This document shows positions 16,164 to 24,078 of a stretch of 64,000 nt of DNA, piece after piece. The translations under genes were made by a program, and so were the position numbers. The notes beneath the pieces are model-generated. The model had not been told where the DNA came from. It worked only from the letters and a program-made list of their open reading frames with translations, and made no database searches. This stretch comes from Haloarcula salinisoli (GTDB lineage: Archaea > Halobacteriota > Halobacteria > Halobacteriales > Haloarculaceae), in the NCBI RefSeq assembly GCF_019599405.1, contig NZ_RKLQ01000005.1:1-64000 (forward strand), written 5' to 3'. How positions within the stretch are numbered: the stretch's first letter is position 1; each line of letters begins with the position of its first letter.

Positions 16164-17630
16164 TTAGAAGGAGAACCGATCACGCGCGGATTGCATCGCG
16201 AGGCGAGTCAGGAGTCGCGCAGGGCCACGCTTTGGGAGGTCCCGTACAGTCTCGATGCTGGTCGGCGGTTCACTACCACCAATGTCTAACTCCCAGCCTG
16301 TCTCGTCCATGAAGCGTTCGACAGCCTGATTTACTCGCTGTCGCACGTCGTCCGAGTCCATTGTCTCGGGCACACCATTCCGGAGGACGACGTCGCCGTC
16401 AACGATCACTGTCTCGACGTCGGCCGGCACCGCGTTGTTCACGACCTGTGCAGGAATATTGGTCCGTGGCGTGAACTTCGGTTTGTCGACGTCGAGGAGG
16501 ATAATATCCGCGCGCTTTCCCGCTTCAATACTGCCGATCTCGTCGCCCATCCCCAGCGCGCGTGCGCCTTCAATAGTGAGCATTCGTATCAGTTCCATCG
16601 AGTCGAACTGCCCGGCTGAACGCTTGAGATTTGCCGCCAGCCGAGCTTGCCGCGCTTCACCGAACATGCTGTACGAGTCGTGCCAGTAGTGGTCGTCAAT
16701 CCCTACTCCGACGTCGACGCCGGCGGCTCGAAGCTCGGGAACGGGCGTCCACTGCGTCTCCCCGTCCGGATTCCAGTAACAGAAGACGGACGGGCAGTGC
16801 GCAACAGCCGCGTCCGCCTCGGCGGTTCGCTGGATGTCCTCTTCGTCGGCGAGGCGGAAGTGAGCAGCGACCAGTCGGTCGTCCAGGAGTCCAACGTCGT
16901 CGAGCAATCCCACCGAGTCCTCGCCACCGTTCGCTCGTGCCATCGTGTTACTCTCCTCGAGTTCGAGCAAGTGCGTGTGGACGAGCAGGTCCGGGTACTC
17001 TGCGGCGAGGGACGCGGTCCGTTCCCACAGCTGCCTGGTACACGACCAGTCGTCGTGCGGGCAGATCGTCGCCCTGATTCGGCCCTCGTACGTGTCGTGG
17101 TACGTTTCGACGAACTCGCGAGCACGGGAGAACTGCTGATCGACTGGTTGGTCCCAGAAGAGGTCCGAGATCGCCGGGCCGAAAAATCCGCGGAGCCCTG
17201 CTTCCCCGAACGCCTCTGCACCTGCGGCAGGCCGTGCGTCCATCGAGTTCACGGTCGTGACACCGCCCAAGAGGAAATTGAGCGCTGCGAGCTCGACGCC
17301 TGCCTCGACGAGGTACTCGAATTCGCCGTTCCCTAATCTGTTAAACAAGGCCGTCCCACTCCCAAGCATCTCCGTCAGCTCGAGTTCGCTAAACGCACCG
17401 ATGAGCGGTGTCATCTCCAAGTGCGTGTGGGCGTTCACCAACCCCGGCATCACCAGTTTCCCGTTCCCGTCGATAACGGTGGACGCTTCTAATTCTCCGT
17501 CTCCTGCACGTGATGGTCGGACTTCTTCGATACAGCCATCGGTGATGCATACTGTGCCGCGCTCGTACAGGCGGTTCCGCTCGTCGGCTGTGAGAACGAG
17601 TGCATCATGGATTGCCAGATCGACAGCCAT
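16164..17630 (-). CDS. amidohydrolase of the MTA/SAH deaminase (TrzA/AtzA/SsnA) type
   Basis: A 488-residue cytosolic metal-dependent hydrolase. N-A-H-T-H-L-E-M at about 66-73 is the HxH metal motif; V-H-T-H-L-L-E and a Cys-His in A-H-C-P-S follow; G-I-D-D-H near residue 315 supplies the catalytic Asp; A-G-K-R-A-D-I closes the barrel, as in deaminases acting on S-adenosylhomocysteine, methylthioadenosine or related purines. The usual A-H-C/G-V-H metal His appears as A-A-H-F. The substrate cannot be read from sequence. It sits alone among metal genes, with a short AT-rich upstream region. Confidence 0.8.
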   Translation of the reverse strand: MAVDLAIHDALVLTADERNRLYERGTVCITDGCIEEVRPSRAGDGELEASTVIDGNGKLVMPGLVNAHTHLEMTPLIGAFSELELTEMLGSGTALFNRLGNGEFEYLVEAGVELAALNFLLGGVTTVNSMDARPAAGAEAFGEAGLRGFFGPAISDLFWDQPVDQQFSRAREFVETYHDTYEGRIRATICPHDDWSCTRQLWERTASLAAEYPDLLVHTHLLELEESNTMARANGGEDSVGLLDDVGLLDDRLVAAHFRLADEEDIQRTAEADAAVAHCPSVFCYWNPDGETQWTPVPELRAAGVDVGVGIDDHYWHDSYSMFGEARQARLAANLKRSAGQFDSMELIRMLTIEGARALGMGDEIGSIEAGKRADIILLDVDKPKFTPRTNIPAQVVNNAVPADVETVIVDGDVVLRNGVPETMDSDDVRQRVNQAVERFMDETGWELDIGGSEPPTSIETVRDLPKRGPARLLTRLAMQSARDRFSF

Positions 17631-17958
17631 CGTAAATTAGGAAGTGGATGTGACAGTTACCGTACTGGACAACCGAGCAGGCCGGCGAAGGCTGTTCTTC
17701 CAGGTGGTGTTCCCCTCATTTGGGATATCATCGGTCTCTACTGGTCCCATTAGCCTCTAATACGTCGGCGTGATTTAATCAGATTCCCCTTTTGAATCTG
17801 AAGTCGGATTCCGTGGAGCTTGTGGAGGTTTGCAATGTTTTCCCCTCTTCACGATAGATCATCTATGGCCGACGGTTACGATGCCATAGTACTGATACCC
17901 TCATAGGCAGTATATTCTAATCAAAACCGCAATAGATGATCCCTACAATGATACACCT
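17631..17958. other. intergenic region upstream of the permease
   Basis: These 328 bases lie between divergent genes. The region holds a 7-7-7 inverted repeat (17780-17800, separate entry) and AT-rich promoter-like sequence (TATTCTAATCAAAACC near 17910-17930) about 35-45 bases before the permease start. No ORF is visible. Confidence 0.5.
17780..17803. promoter_or_regulatory. inverted repeat containing TTTTGAATCTGAAG, candidate metal-regulator site
   Basis: CAGATTC (17780-17786) and GAATCTG (17794-17800) form a perfect inverted repeat with a seven-base loop, extending into TTTTGAATCTGAAG. It lies about 160 bases upstream of the permease start. Similar TTTGAATCTAAAG-like motifs occur upstream of the CopZ-like gene at 44824 and other metal genes in this window, suggesting a shared operator. 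Confidence 0.45.
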
Positions 17959-19353
17959 ATGCAGGCGACGATAATCGACGGAGTTCTTGAATCCCTTCGT
18001 ATCGGTGTCGGATTTCTCTGGACGGCGGCGTGGGCGATCATCATGGGCCTCACGATTACGAGTCTGGTCCAGGTCTACGTCTCGAAGGAGCGGATGGCAC
18101 AGGTGCTGGGTGAGGGCGATCTAACTGGACTTACCAAGGCGACTGTGTTCGGAGCAGCAAGCAGTGGCTGTAGCTTCGGCGCCGTCGCCATCGGGAAGGG
18201 CCTGTTCAAGAAGGGGGCGCACGCGGTGAACTTCCTCGCGTTCATGTTCGCGTCGACGAACCTCATCGTCGAACTAGGGCTGATGATTCTCATCCTGCTT
18301 GGCTGGGAGTTCCTCGTCGCGGAACTGCTCGGCGGCCTGATTCTCATCGCCGTCATGGCCGCCATCGTCCACCTTACGCTTCCCGAAAACCTGTTTAACG
18401 AAGTCCGCGAGAAGCTCAACGAGCGCGACCGCCAGGCGGGCGTCACGGAAGATCCCACCTGCGGGATGGAGGGGAAAGACGAGTACACGCTCACGACCGA
18501 CGGCGGTGAGACGCTCAAATTCTGCTCGGAGGGCTGTATGGAGACCTATCGCCAGGAGACGTCGAGTAGCGGCGGGTGGCGTGACGAGTTGCTGTCGTGG
18601 GGTGGCTGGTACAAGGTCGGGAATCAGTACCGCAAGGAGTGGTCGATGATCTGGAAAGACATCGTCGCCGGCTTCCTTATTTCTGGGTTCGTCATCGTCT
18701 TCGTCCCGCAGTGGGTGTGGAACACGCTGTTCATTCAGGGCGACGGCCTGCTCGTGACTGCCGAGAACGCCGTCATGGGCGTCATCATCGCCGTCCTCAG
18801 TTTCGTCGGCAGTATGGGCAACGTCCCGTTCGCCGTCGCGCTGTGGGGCGGTGGCGTCAGCTTCGCCGGGATCATCGCGTTCGTCTACGCCGACCTCATC
18901 ACCGTGCCCGTGCTGAACGTCTACCGGAAGTACTACGGCTGGAAGATCATGCTGTACATCCTTGGCGTCTTCTTCGTGACGATGGCGTTCACTGGCTTCC
19001 TCATGGAGTTGCTGTTCGACGCCCTCGGCATCGTACCAGATCTGGCCGGTGGCGAGACGGCGACCGAACAGACGTACTTCGAGCTCAACTACACGTTCTA
19101 CCTCAATATTATCGCCTTCGCGCTCTCCGGGTTCCTCCTGTATGTCTACCGACGTGGAATCGGCGCACCAGGTCAGTATCGTGATCCGGTGTGTGGCATG
19201 CGGACCGACGATGAGGGGCCGAGTGCGTCCAATGATGGGATGACGTACTATTTTTGCTCAAAGAAATGCAAGCGTACGTTCGAAGAAGAACCAACGGAAT
19301 TTACTAATCAAAGCCCGCAAATATCGAGCCACGATCACGATCATGACCACTGA
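17959..19353 (+). CDS. membrane permease (DUF318/PF03773 type) with two YHS/TRASH metal-binding modules and a His tail
   Basis: A 464-residue protein. Membrane segments occupy about residues 10-35, 75-135, 230-350 and 375-395, with permease-type motifs A-S-S-G-C-S-F-G near 57 and G-S-M-G-N-V-P-F near 283. Between the two membrane halves lies a YHS-like finger (D-P-T-C-G-M ... F-C-S-E-G-C, about 167-190). A second one follows the last helix (D-P-V-C-G-M ... F-C-S-K-K-C, about 411-437), and the protein ends in His-Asp repeats. The permease family moves oxyanions or metals (ArsP is a member). Here the metal fingers suggest export of a thiophilic metal. Confidence 0.82.
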   Translation: MQATIIDGVLESLRIGVGFLWTAAWAIIMGLTITSLVQVYVSKERMAQVLGEGDLTGLTKATVFGAASSGCSFGAVAIGKGLFKKGAHAVNFLAFMFASTNLIVELGLMILILLGWEFLVAELLGGLILIAVMAAIVHLTLPENLFNEVREKLNERDRQAGVTEDPTCGMEGKDEYTLTTDGGETLKFCSEGCMETYRQETSSSGGWRDELLSWGGWYKVGNQYRKEWSMIWKDIVAGFLISGFVIVFVPQWVWNTLFIQGDGLLVTAENAVMGVIIAVLSFVGSMGNVPFAVALWGGGVSFAGIIAFVYADLITVPVLNVYRKYYGWKIMLYILGVFFVTMAFTGFLMELLFDALGIVPDLAGGETATEQTYFELNYTFYLNIIAFALSGFLLYVYRRGIGAPGQYRDPVCGMRTDDEGPSASNDGMTYYFCSKKCKRTFEEEPTEFTNQSPQISSHDHDHDH

Positions 19354-19478
19354 TGATCGCACTGTGGTTCATCCGCTGTGATGGGGTTCATCATCACAGT
19401 TTCAATCCGCAATTGTCACACCTACTGCGCTCAAATAGACGGTATGAATAGTCAAATCCCGCAACTCGGGGCTGTCAT

Positions 19479-20074
19479 ATGAATCGCCGTCGAGCAGATA
19501 CTGTCGTCGGTGTGCTTCTCGGGTTCGTTCTCCTGGCCGGCGGGGTACTCAGTGCGGGCCTATCAACAGCGTCGGGCTATCGAGCAATCGATGGGGTCAA
19601 TGATGGGTTCATCTATGGGAACGATGCACGGCCCAGACCCCCTCTGGTACGTGGTTGGAACCCTGCTGGTTGCTGGCGTTATCGGTGGCGTCTATTACGT
19701 GGTCCGGGGAGAACTCACCGATCCAGAAGTGGCCGACACAACGGCGCCTGTCGATCCTGCACAGACATCGGCGGCAACAGCTACGTCGATGGATGATGAC
19801 GCTGCACCGGCGACGTCTATCAATCCTGAATCGGACCCCCAAGCACGCGTTCTCGATCTCTTACCGGATGATGAACGACGCGTCCTCGAACCCGTCCTGA
19901 ACTCCCCCGGAATCACGCAGATTGAACTTCGGGATCGATCTGAGTTCTCGAAGAGTAAAGTAAGCCAGACCGTGAGTTCACTCGAGGAGAGGTCTGCTGT
20001 ATCGGGAACGACAGGGTCGGACCTATCGTGTGTATCCGAGTGATGACCTTCGGCAGCAACAACCGGGAAAATAG
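19479..20074 (+). pseudogene. membrane-anchored winged-helix protein gene broken by two frameshifts
   Basis: Three consecutive frames carry one recognisable protein. From 19479 (frame of M-N-R-R-R-A-D) comes an N-terminal membrane helix up to about 19552. From about 19558 a second frame reads A-Y-Q-Q-R-R-A-I-E-Q-S-M-G and then a second helix (P-L-W-Y-V-V-G-T-L-L-V). It continues to a MarR-like wHTH (L-P-D-D-E-R-R-V-L-E ... S-K-S-K-V-S-Q). At about 19993 a third frame is needed for the wing and C-terminus (L-L-Y-R-E-R-Q-G-R-T-Y-R-V-Y, stop 20072-20074). Restoring both frames gives a plausible protein of about 198 residues. Either it is a decaying gene or the assembly holds two indel errors. 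It sits between a metal permease and Met/His-rich protein genes. Confidence 0.75.
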
Positions 20075-20242
20075 TCGCTATCTATCGGGCGCTCTCCCTC
20101 TCGAATTCCGTAGGTATGAACGGTCTCCCTCGAGCAAAACGGTTAGAAGATGTTATAGACGTTCTCGAACGTTCTCCTGTATGGATTCACACCCATGTCG
20201 ATAACTCCCGAGCAGGCCTACGAGTAACCGAGGAGAGAGACA

Positions 20243-20563
20243 ATGACCAACTTCAAACTCGGCCGGTGGCTGCTCGTGGCGCTCGCGATTGTCGGACTCG
20301 CGTTCGCCGCACCGGCAGTCAGCGCACACGACAACGCAACGACCGCTGACGACGCGCCTACGGACAATGCCACCGCAGATGAATGGGCCACTTGGATGGA
20401 GGCACAGATGACCGAACACATGGGCCCGGGTAGCGTCGAGTGGATGGAGTCGCACATGGGTGTGACCGTCGACGAGATGGCCCAGGACATGGCTGACGGG
20501 GAATACCACGACGGGGCTGACGACGGCTACAACGGCGGGATGTACGGGCAGGGCCACTGCTGA
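20243..20563 (+). CDS. secreted Met/His/Asp-rich small protein, possible copper binder
   Basis: A 106-residue exported protein. The signal peptide covers residues 1-28 (basic start, hydrophobic core, A-V-S-A-H-D). The mature chain is acidic, with repeated W-M-E and H-M-G/H-M units (W-M-E-A-Q-M-T-E-H-M, W-M-E-S-H-M-G) and a His-Cys C-terminus. Met/His clusters bind Cu(I)/Cu(II) outside the cytoplasm. Small proteins of this kind often accompany SHOCT proteins and cupredoxins, as here. The metal role is inferred. The start ATG at 20243 is well placed for the signal peptide. Confidence 0.72.
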   Translation: MTNFKLGRWLLVALAIVGLAFAAPAVSAHDNATTADDAPTDNATADEWATWMEAQMTEHMGPGSVEWMESHMGVTVDEMAQDMADGEYHDGADDGYNGGMYGQGHC

Positions 20564-20620
20564 CGGCTCTGGCCGTTTCGATCGCTCCAATCGAACACCA
20601 CAACTCACCAACGCAAGATA

Positions 20621-20974
20621 ATGACGCAACTCACCACTCACATCGGACGCACTGCTCGGCGACTCGCGATCCTCGCCGTCCCGCTGCTAGTTGCGGCGAC
20701 TGGACCGGCTGTTGCCCACGGTAGTGGGAGCTACGGCGGCGGCATGATGGGGGGCGGCTGGGGCCTCTTCGGTGGAGCGATGGGGCTCTGGGGGTTCCTC
20801 TGGATGGGGCTCCTCATCGCCGTTCCGCTCTACATTGTCTATGCGCTCCTCAATCGAGGCTCCGGTGGGAACGAAGAGCAGTCGCTGTCGGTTCTCCGTG
20901 AGCGCTACGCCCGCGGAGAGCTCTCGGATGACGAATTCGATCGGCGGCGAGAACAGCTCGAACGCACCGGATGA
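20621..20974 (+). CDS. SHOCT-domain membrane protein with Gly/Met-rich stretch
   Basis: A 117-residue protein. A signal or first helix covers residues about 12-33, then S-Y-G-G-G-M-M-G-G-G (about 37-46), a second helix about 52-78, and a C-terminal SHOCT motif (L-R-E-R-Y-A-R-G-E-L-S-D-D-E-F, about 91-105). SHOCT is a short oligomerisation module at the end of membrane proteins. The exposed Met/Gly patch recurs in three other SHOCT proteins in this window. Function is unknown; the metal-island context suggests an envelope copper response. Confidence 0.8.
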   Translation: MTQLTTHIGRTARRLAILAVPLLVAATGPAVAHGSGSYGGGMMGGGWGLFGGAMGLWGFLWMGLLIAVPLYIVYALLNRGSGGNEEQSLSVLRERYARGELSDDEFDRRREQLERTG

Positions 20975-21069
20975 CTGGAGCAGCTGCTGTTCCAGCCGAT
21001 ACATCATATTCCCAACGGCCGCCGTTGCGGCACCCAACCGTTAACCCCGTAGACGGGGTATGATACTTC

Positions 21070-21486
21070 ATGGAATACACAATACAGACTTCAGTCACCG
21101 GTGAGTTCGACGACGTCGTCGACACGACGATTGCGGCGCTCAAAGACGAAGGATTCGGCGTCCTCTGTGACATCGACGTCCAAGCGACGCTCGAGGAGAA
21201 ACTCGGCGAGGAGTTTCGACAGTACTGCATCCTCGGTGCGTGCAACCCGGGGCTGGCACACGAGGGCCTGAACGAAGAGATCGAACTCGGCGCACTCCTC
21301 CCGTGTAACGTCATTGTCTACGAAACCGACGGCGGCGAGGTCATGGTGAGTGCCGTCGACCCACAACAGCTCGTCGGCATCGCCGACAACGAGGCACTCG
21401 ACTCGATCGCGAACGAGGTCCACGACCGGTTCGAACGCGTTCTCGCCAGCGTCGCGGACGAACTCGAATCATCGACCGAGATCTGA
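21070..21486 (+). CDS. DUF302 family protein
   Basis: A 138-residue soluble protein with a DUF302 fold pattern: F-D-D-V-V-D-T-T-I-A-A-L-K-D-E-G-F-G-V at about 13-31 (amphipathic helix and strand), G-A-C-N-P near 59, and L-L-P-C-N-V-I-V-Y near 78. DUF302 proteins often neighbour thiol and metal genes, and the two conserved Cys suggest a redox or metal role. It is three bases upstream of the next SHOCT gene, forming an operon. The exact activity is unknown. Confidence 0.88.
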   Translation: MEYTIQTSVTGEFDDVVDTTIAALKDEGFGVLCDIDVQATLEEKLGEEFRQYCILGACNPGLAHEGLNEEIELGALLPCNVIVYETDGGEVMVSAVDPQQLVGIADNEALDSIANEVHDRFERVLASVADELESSTEI

Positions 21487-21489
21487 ACC

Positions 21490-21843
21490 ATGACATCATC
21501 AAACCAACTCGACACCACAACCATCGTCCTCCTCATCCTCGGGGCGATCATCGTCCTCCCCTTGCTCACGATGGGGATGGGATTCGGCGGGATGATGGGA
21601 TACGGTGGAATGATGGGTGGATACGGGACGACCAGCGGCTGGTGGCCACTCGTCGGGATGCTCGTCCAGCTGGTCTTCCTCCTCCTCCTGCTCGGTGGCG
21701 GATATCTCGTCTTCCGTCGCGTGACGGCATCGCAGTCGTCGCGGAATCCCGCAATGGAGGAGCTGCGTATGGCATACGCCCGCGGAGATCTCACCGAGGA
21801 AGAGTTCGAGGCGCGTCGGAACAAGCTCGAACGCTCGGAGTGA
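21490..21843 (+). CDS. SHOCT-domain membrane protein, second copy
   Basis: A 117-residue protein. The first helix (about 10-30) runs into a Met/Gly-rich loop (M-G-F-G-G-M-M-G-Y-G-G-M-M-G-G-Y, about 30-46). A second helix covers about 52-76, and SHOCT lies at the end (M-A-Y-A-R-G-D-L-T-E-E-E-F, about 94-106). It has the same layout as the protein at 20621, and is coupled to the DUF302 gene by a three-base gap. Met-rich loops of this type can bind Cu(I); that use here is inferred. Confidence 0.8.
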   Translation: MTSSNQLDTTTIVLLILGAIIVLPLLTMGMGFGGMMGYGGMMGGYGTTSGWWPLVGMLVQLVFLLLLLGGGYLVFRRVTASQSSRNPAMEELRMAYARGDLTEEEFEARRNKLERSE

Positions 21844-21966
21844 CGGTCCGACCACCAACCTCCGGCGTTACTCACGTCCGGCCCCTTGGAATCCGAAATC
21901 TGTGACCCTCACAGCTTTCGGATGTGAATAGAAGTGTGCTAAAAGCATAAGACCATACTAGCTACT

Positions 21967-22275
21967 ATGACGGAAGTTATCCTGTTCACACAGGAGACTT
22001 GTGGAGCGTGCGCAACGCAGCGAGAGAAAAACGAGGGTATCGAAGATGCGTATCCGGATGTCGAGTTCCGGGAGGTCGACATCCAGACCGATCTGGAGAC
22101 GGCCGAGGAGTACGGTGTCCGAAAGACGCCAACGACGCTCGTGTATGCAAACGGGGAACAGACGGCCGAGTTCATCGGCATCGTCGACCGGGACGAATTG
22201 GAGGCTGCCATCGAGAGCGCCGGCCAGCAATCGCCCGGACTCACGAACCGGCTCGCCAGCATCATCCGTGGATAA
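21967..22275 (+). CDS. thioredoxin/glutaredoxin-like protein
   Basis: A 102-residue protein of the thioredoxin fold: I-L-F-T-Q-E-T-C-G-A-C near the start (CGAC, about 12-15), E-F-R-E-V-D-I-Q-T-D, and the cis-Pro motif K-T-P-T-T-L-V-Y near 53. CxxC oxidoreductases reduce disulfides, which copper and other thiophilic metals generate. It lies 19 bases upstream of the cupredoxin-SHOCT gene and is probably co-transcribed with it. A T-T-G-G-A-A-T-C-C-like motif lies just upstream (about 21887). Confidence 0.85.
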   Translation: MTEVILFTQETCGACATQREKNEGIEDAYPDVEFREVDIQTDLETAEEYGVRKTPTTLVYANGEQTAEFIGIVDRDELEAAIESAGQQSPGLTNRLASIIRG

Positions 22276-22294
22276 CAGAAGCCAACCAGCTACA

Positions 22295-23041
22295 ATGACA
22301 GACTACAGTAGACGCCAGTTCCTGGGAGCGCTCGGTGCTGGCACAGTCGCGAGTGCGGGATTCACCCAACCAGTCGCCGCACAGGAGACGCCCGTCGTGA
22401 AGATGGGCAACAACTACTTCGACCCGATCGGGCTCCACGTCGAACCTGGCACGACCGTCCGCTTCGAGATAGCAGCCGGAGCTCACTCGGCGACGGCCTA
22501 TCCGGACCGCGTTCCCGCCGACGCCACCGCCTTCGACAGCGGGACCATCTCGCAGGGGAGCTTCGAGCACACGTTCGAGGTGCCCGGAACGTACGACTAC
22601 TACTGCATCCCTCACAAGACGGTCGGCATGGTCGGTCGCATCGTCGTTGGTAGCCCTGGCGGTCCAGCTGAAGACAGCCCGATCCCGGACGGCGAGGTCC
22701 CAGACAGCGAAACGATCGTCCAGAACGGCGCCGTTGCCGTCGGCTCGGACGTCGACGGCAGTGGGAGTACCGATGGCGGAATGATGGGTCCAGGGATGAT
22801 GCACGGCCGGAACGGTGGATGGTTCGGTGGGCTGCCGTTCGTCGGCGGGGCACTCGGGATGCTGGGGCTGGTCGGCGGCTTCCTCTACTGGGCAATGGGT
22901 CGAGGCGATGCACCTCCAGAGAGTGACGATTCCGCTATGGAAACCCTCCAACGTCGTTACGCACGAGGCGAGATCGACGAAGAAGAGTTCCAGAAGCGTC
23001 GTGAACGGTTGGAGACTGGGAGTGAAGACCCATCTCGGTAA
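22295..23041 (+). CDS. Tat-exported cupredoxin (plastocyanin-like) fused to a SHOCT domain
   Basis: A 248-residue protein. Residues 1-28 are a twin-arginine signal (Y-S-R-R-Q-F-L-G, ending A-A-Q). Residues about 30-120 form a type I copper domain with ligands His (A-H-S-A-T, about 64), Cys and His (Y-Y-C-I-P-H, about 107-110) and Met (V-G-M). A Gly/Ser/Met-rich linker (G-G-M-M-G-P-G-M-M-H-G), a membrane helix (about 180-202) and a SHOCT motif (R-Y-A-R-G-E-I-D-E-E-E-F) follow. It thus displays a copper site outside the membrane, joined to the SHOCT module of its neighbours. The role may be electron transfer or copper capture. Confidence 0.88.
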   Translation: MTDYSRRQFLGALGAGTVASAGFTQPVAAQETPVVKMGNNYFDPIGLHVEPGTTVRFEIAAGAHSATAYPDRVPADATAFDSGTISQGSFEHTFEVPGTYDYYCIPHKTVGMVGRIVVGSPGGPAEDSPIPDGEVPDSETIVQNGAVAVGSDVDGSGSTDGGMMGPGMMHGRNGGWFGGLPFVGGALGMLGLVGGFLYWAMGRGDAPPESDDSAMETLQRRYARGEIDEEEFQKRRERLETGSEDPSR

Positions 23042-23325
23042 GGCGCGGTGTCGTCGCCATTTCTACACGCCTGAGGTCCCTCGCTCAGGAGTCCTTCGAA
23101 GACCTGTTCCTACGCCGCGGCACTTCTCCGCGGAACGTAAGCCGCACTCATCGGTGCCCAGAGAACGAGGGACACAGCAGCAACCAGAGTCCACCGAACC
23201 GTTTGCCCGATCAGACGGTCGTAGTGAAATCCGAGTCAAACTATCCAATTGAGCGAAGCTGGATATAGTGCTGTTTGGGTCTTCTCCCCTACAGTTACCG
23301 GAGTAAGTAGTCTACTGGCCTGATC
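23042..23325. other. intergenic region with two hairpins
   Basis: This stretch lies between convergent genes. It carries the hairpin at 23070-23089 and two perfect CCGCGG palindromes (23115-23120 and 23128-23133) that can pair across a seven-base loop. No ORF is supported. The structures recall subterminal ends of IS200/IS605-type elements, but no TnpA or TnpB is nearby. Confidence 0.4.
23070..23089. terminator. hairpin downstream of the cupredoxin gene
   Basis: CCTGAG (23070-23075) and CTCAGG (23084-23089) form a six-base stem with an eight-base loop, 29 bases after the cupredoxin stop. No T-run follows directly, so a role in RNA ending or stability is only possible. Haloarchaeal termination usually depends on T-rich tracts. 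Confidence 0.35.
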
Positions 23326-24078
23326 TTACTTCTCCTGTGTAATTCGGTAGTAGACGCCGATTGTGAGGACAGCTACGAGGAGGAGGTATCCAGTAGCCCA
23401 CACCAATGAGAGAGTCGTATCTACGTCCGTTGTGAGTCCGGTATCGACCATCACACGGACGGGCCAATAGCCGGGGAGTAGTTTCATCCACCATTCGGGC
23501 TCGGACTGGATGAACAGCGGATCCTGGAAGAGTCCGATATCGAGCATCGGGAGAATCAGCATTAGCCACATCCCGGCTAGGCGGTCGAAAACGGCCCCGA
23601 CGAGCATCCCGATGAGACCATACGTGACCGAGACGACGAGCATCGCTGCGACGAACCACCAGAGATGCTCAGGCTGGAAATCGACGAGCATCACGCCGAC
23701 TGAGACGCCGGTGACGATGAGAGTGATTGCTGCGAGGACCCCAAACCGGGCAGTGATTACCTGTCGTGCACGATAGCCGGCGACTGCCAGACGCCCATCC
23801 GTGTCTTTGGCTTCTCGCATCAGGAACAACCCAGCGAGTCCCGCGATGAGGGCGCTCGTAATCGGCGTCATAATCACGCCGTGGACCTCAGGCATCCCCC
23901 GCATCACCGTTACCGTCTCACCGTCGACGAGCGTCCGAACCGGCATCTCGACATCTTGGGTGACTGCGAACGCCAACGTGATGAACGAAACCGGTAAGAC
24001 GACCAGTAGAGCGACGAGGACGTAGTTTCGCGCCTGTTCTTTGATGCCGATTGTGAACGCCGTTGTCGTACGGTTCAT
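23326..24078 (-). CDS. ABC-type transport system permease, second subunit
   Basis: A 250-residue membrane protein with six predicted helices: an N-terminal one at about 15-35, then a large extracellular loop, and helices near 65-85, 110-130, 140-160, 170-190 and 220-245. It resembles ABC-2 exporters (I-T-S-A-L-I-A-G-L-A-G-L-F-L-M-R-E near 70). The ATG at 24078 overlaps the stop of the upstream permease gene (ATGA at 24075-24078), so it is chosen over an ATG three codons upstream. Last gene of the ATPase-permease-permease operon. The substrate is unknown. Confidence 0.82.
   Translation of the reverse strand: MNRTTTAFTIGIKEQARNYVLVALLVVLPVSFITLAFAVTQDVEMPVRTLVDGETVTVMRGMPEVHGVIMTPITSALIAGLAGLFLMREAKDTDGRLAVAGYRARQVITARFGVLAAITLIVTGVSVGVMLVDFQPEHLWWFVAAMLVVSVTYGLIGMLVGAVFDRLAGMWLMLILPMLDIGLFQDPLFIQSEPEWWMKLLPGYWPVRVMVDTGLTTDVDTTLSLVWATGYLLLVAVLTIGVYYRITQEK

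Noticed and set aside
20116-20349. Open frame of 77 codons before the Met/His-rich secreted protein
   Set aside because: It overlaps the clear signal peptide of the gene at 20243, and its second half is Arg-rich as expected of an out-of-frame reading.
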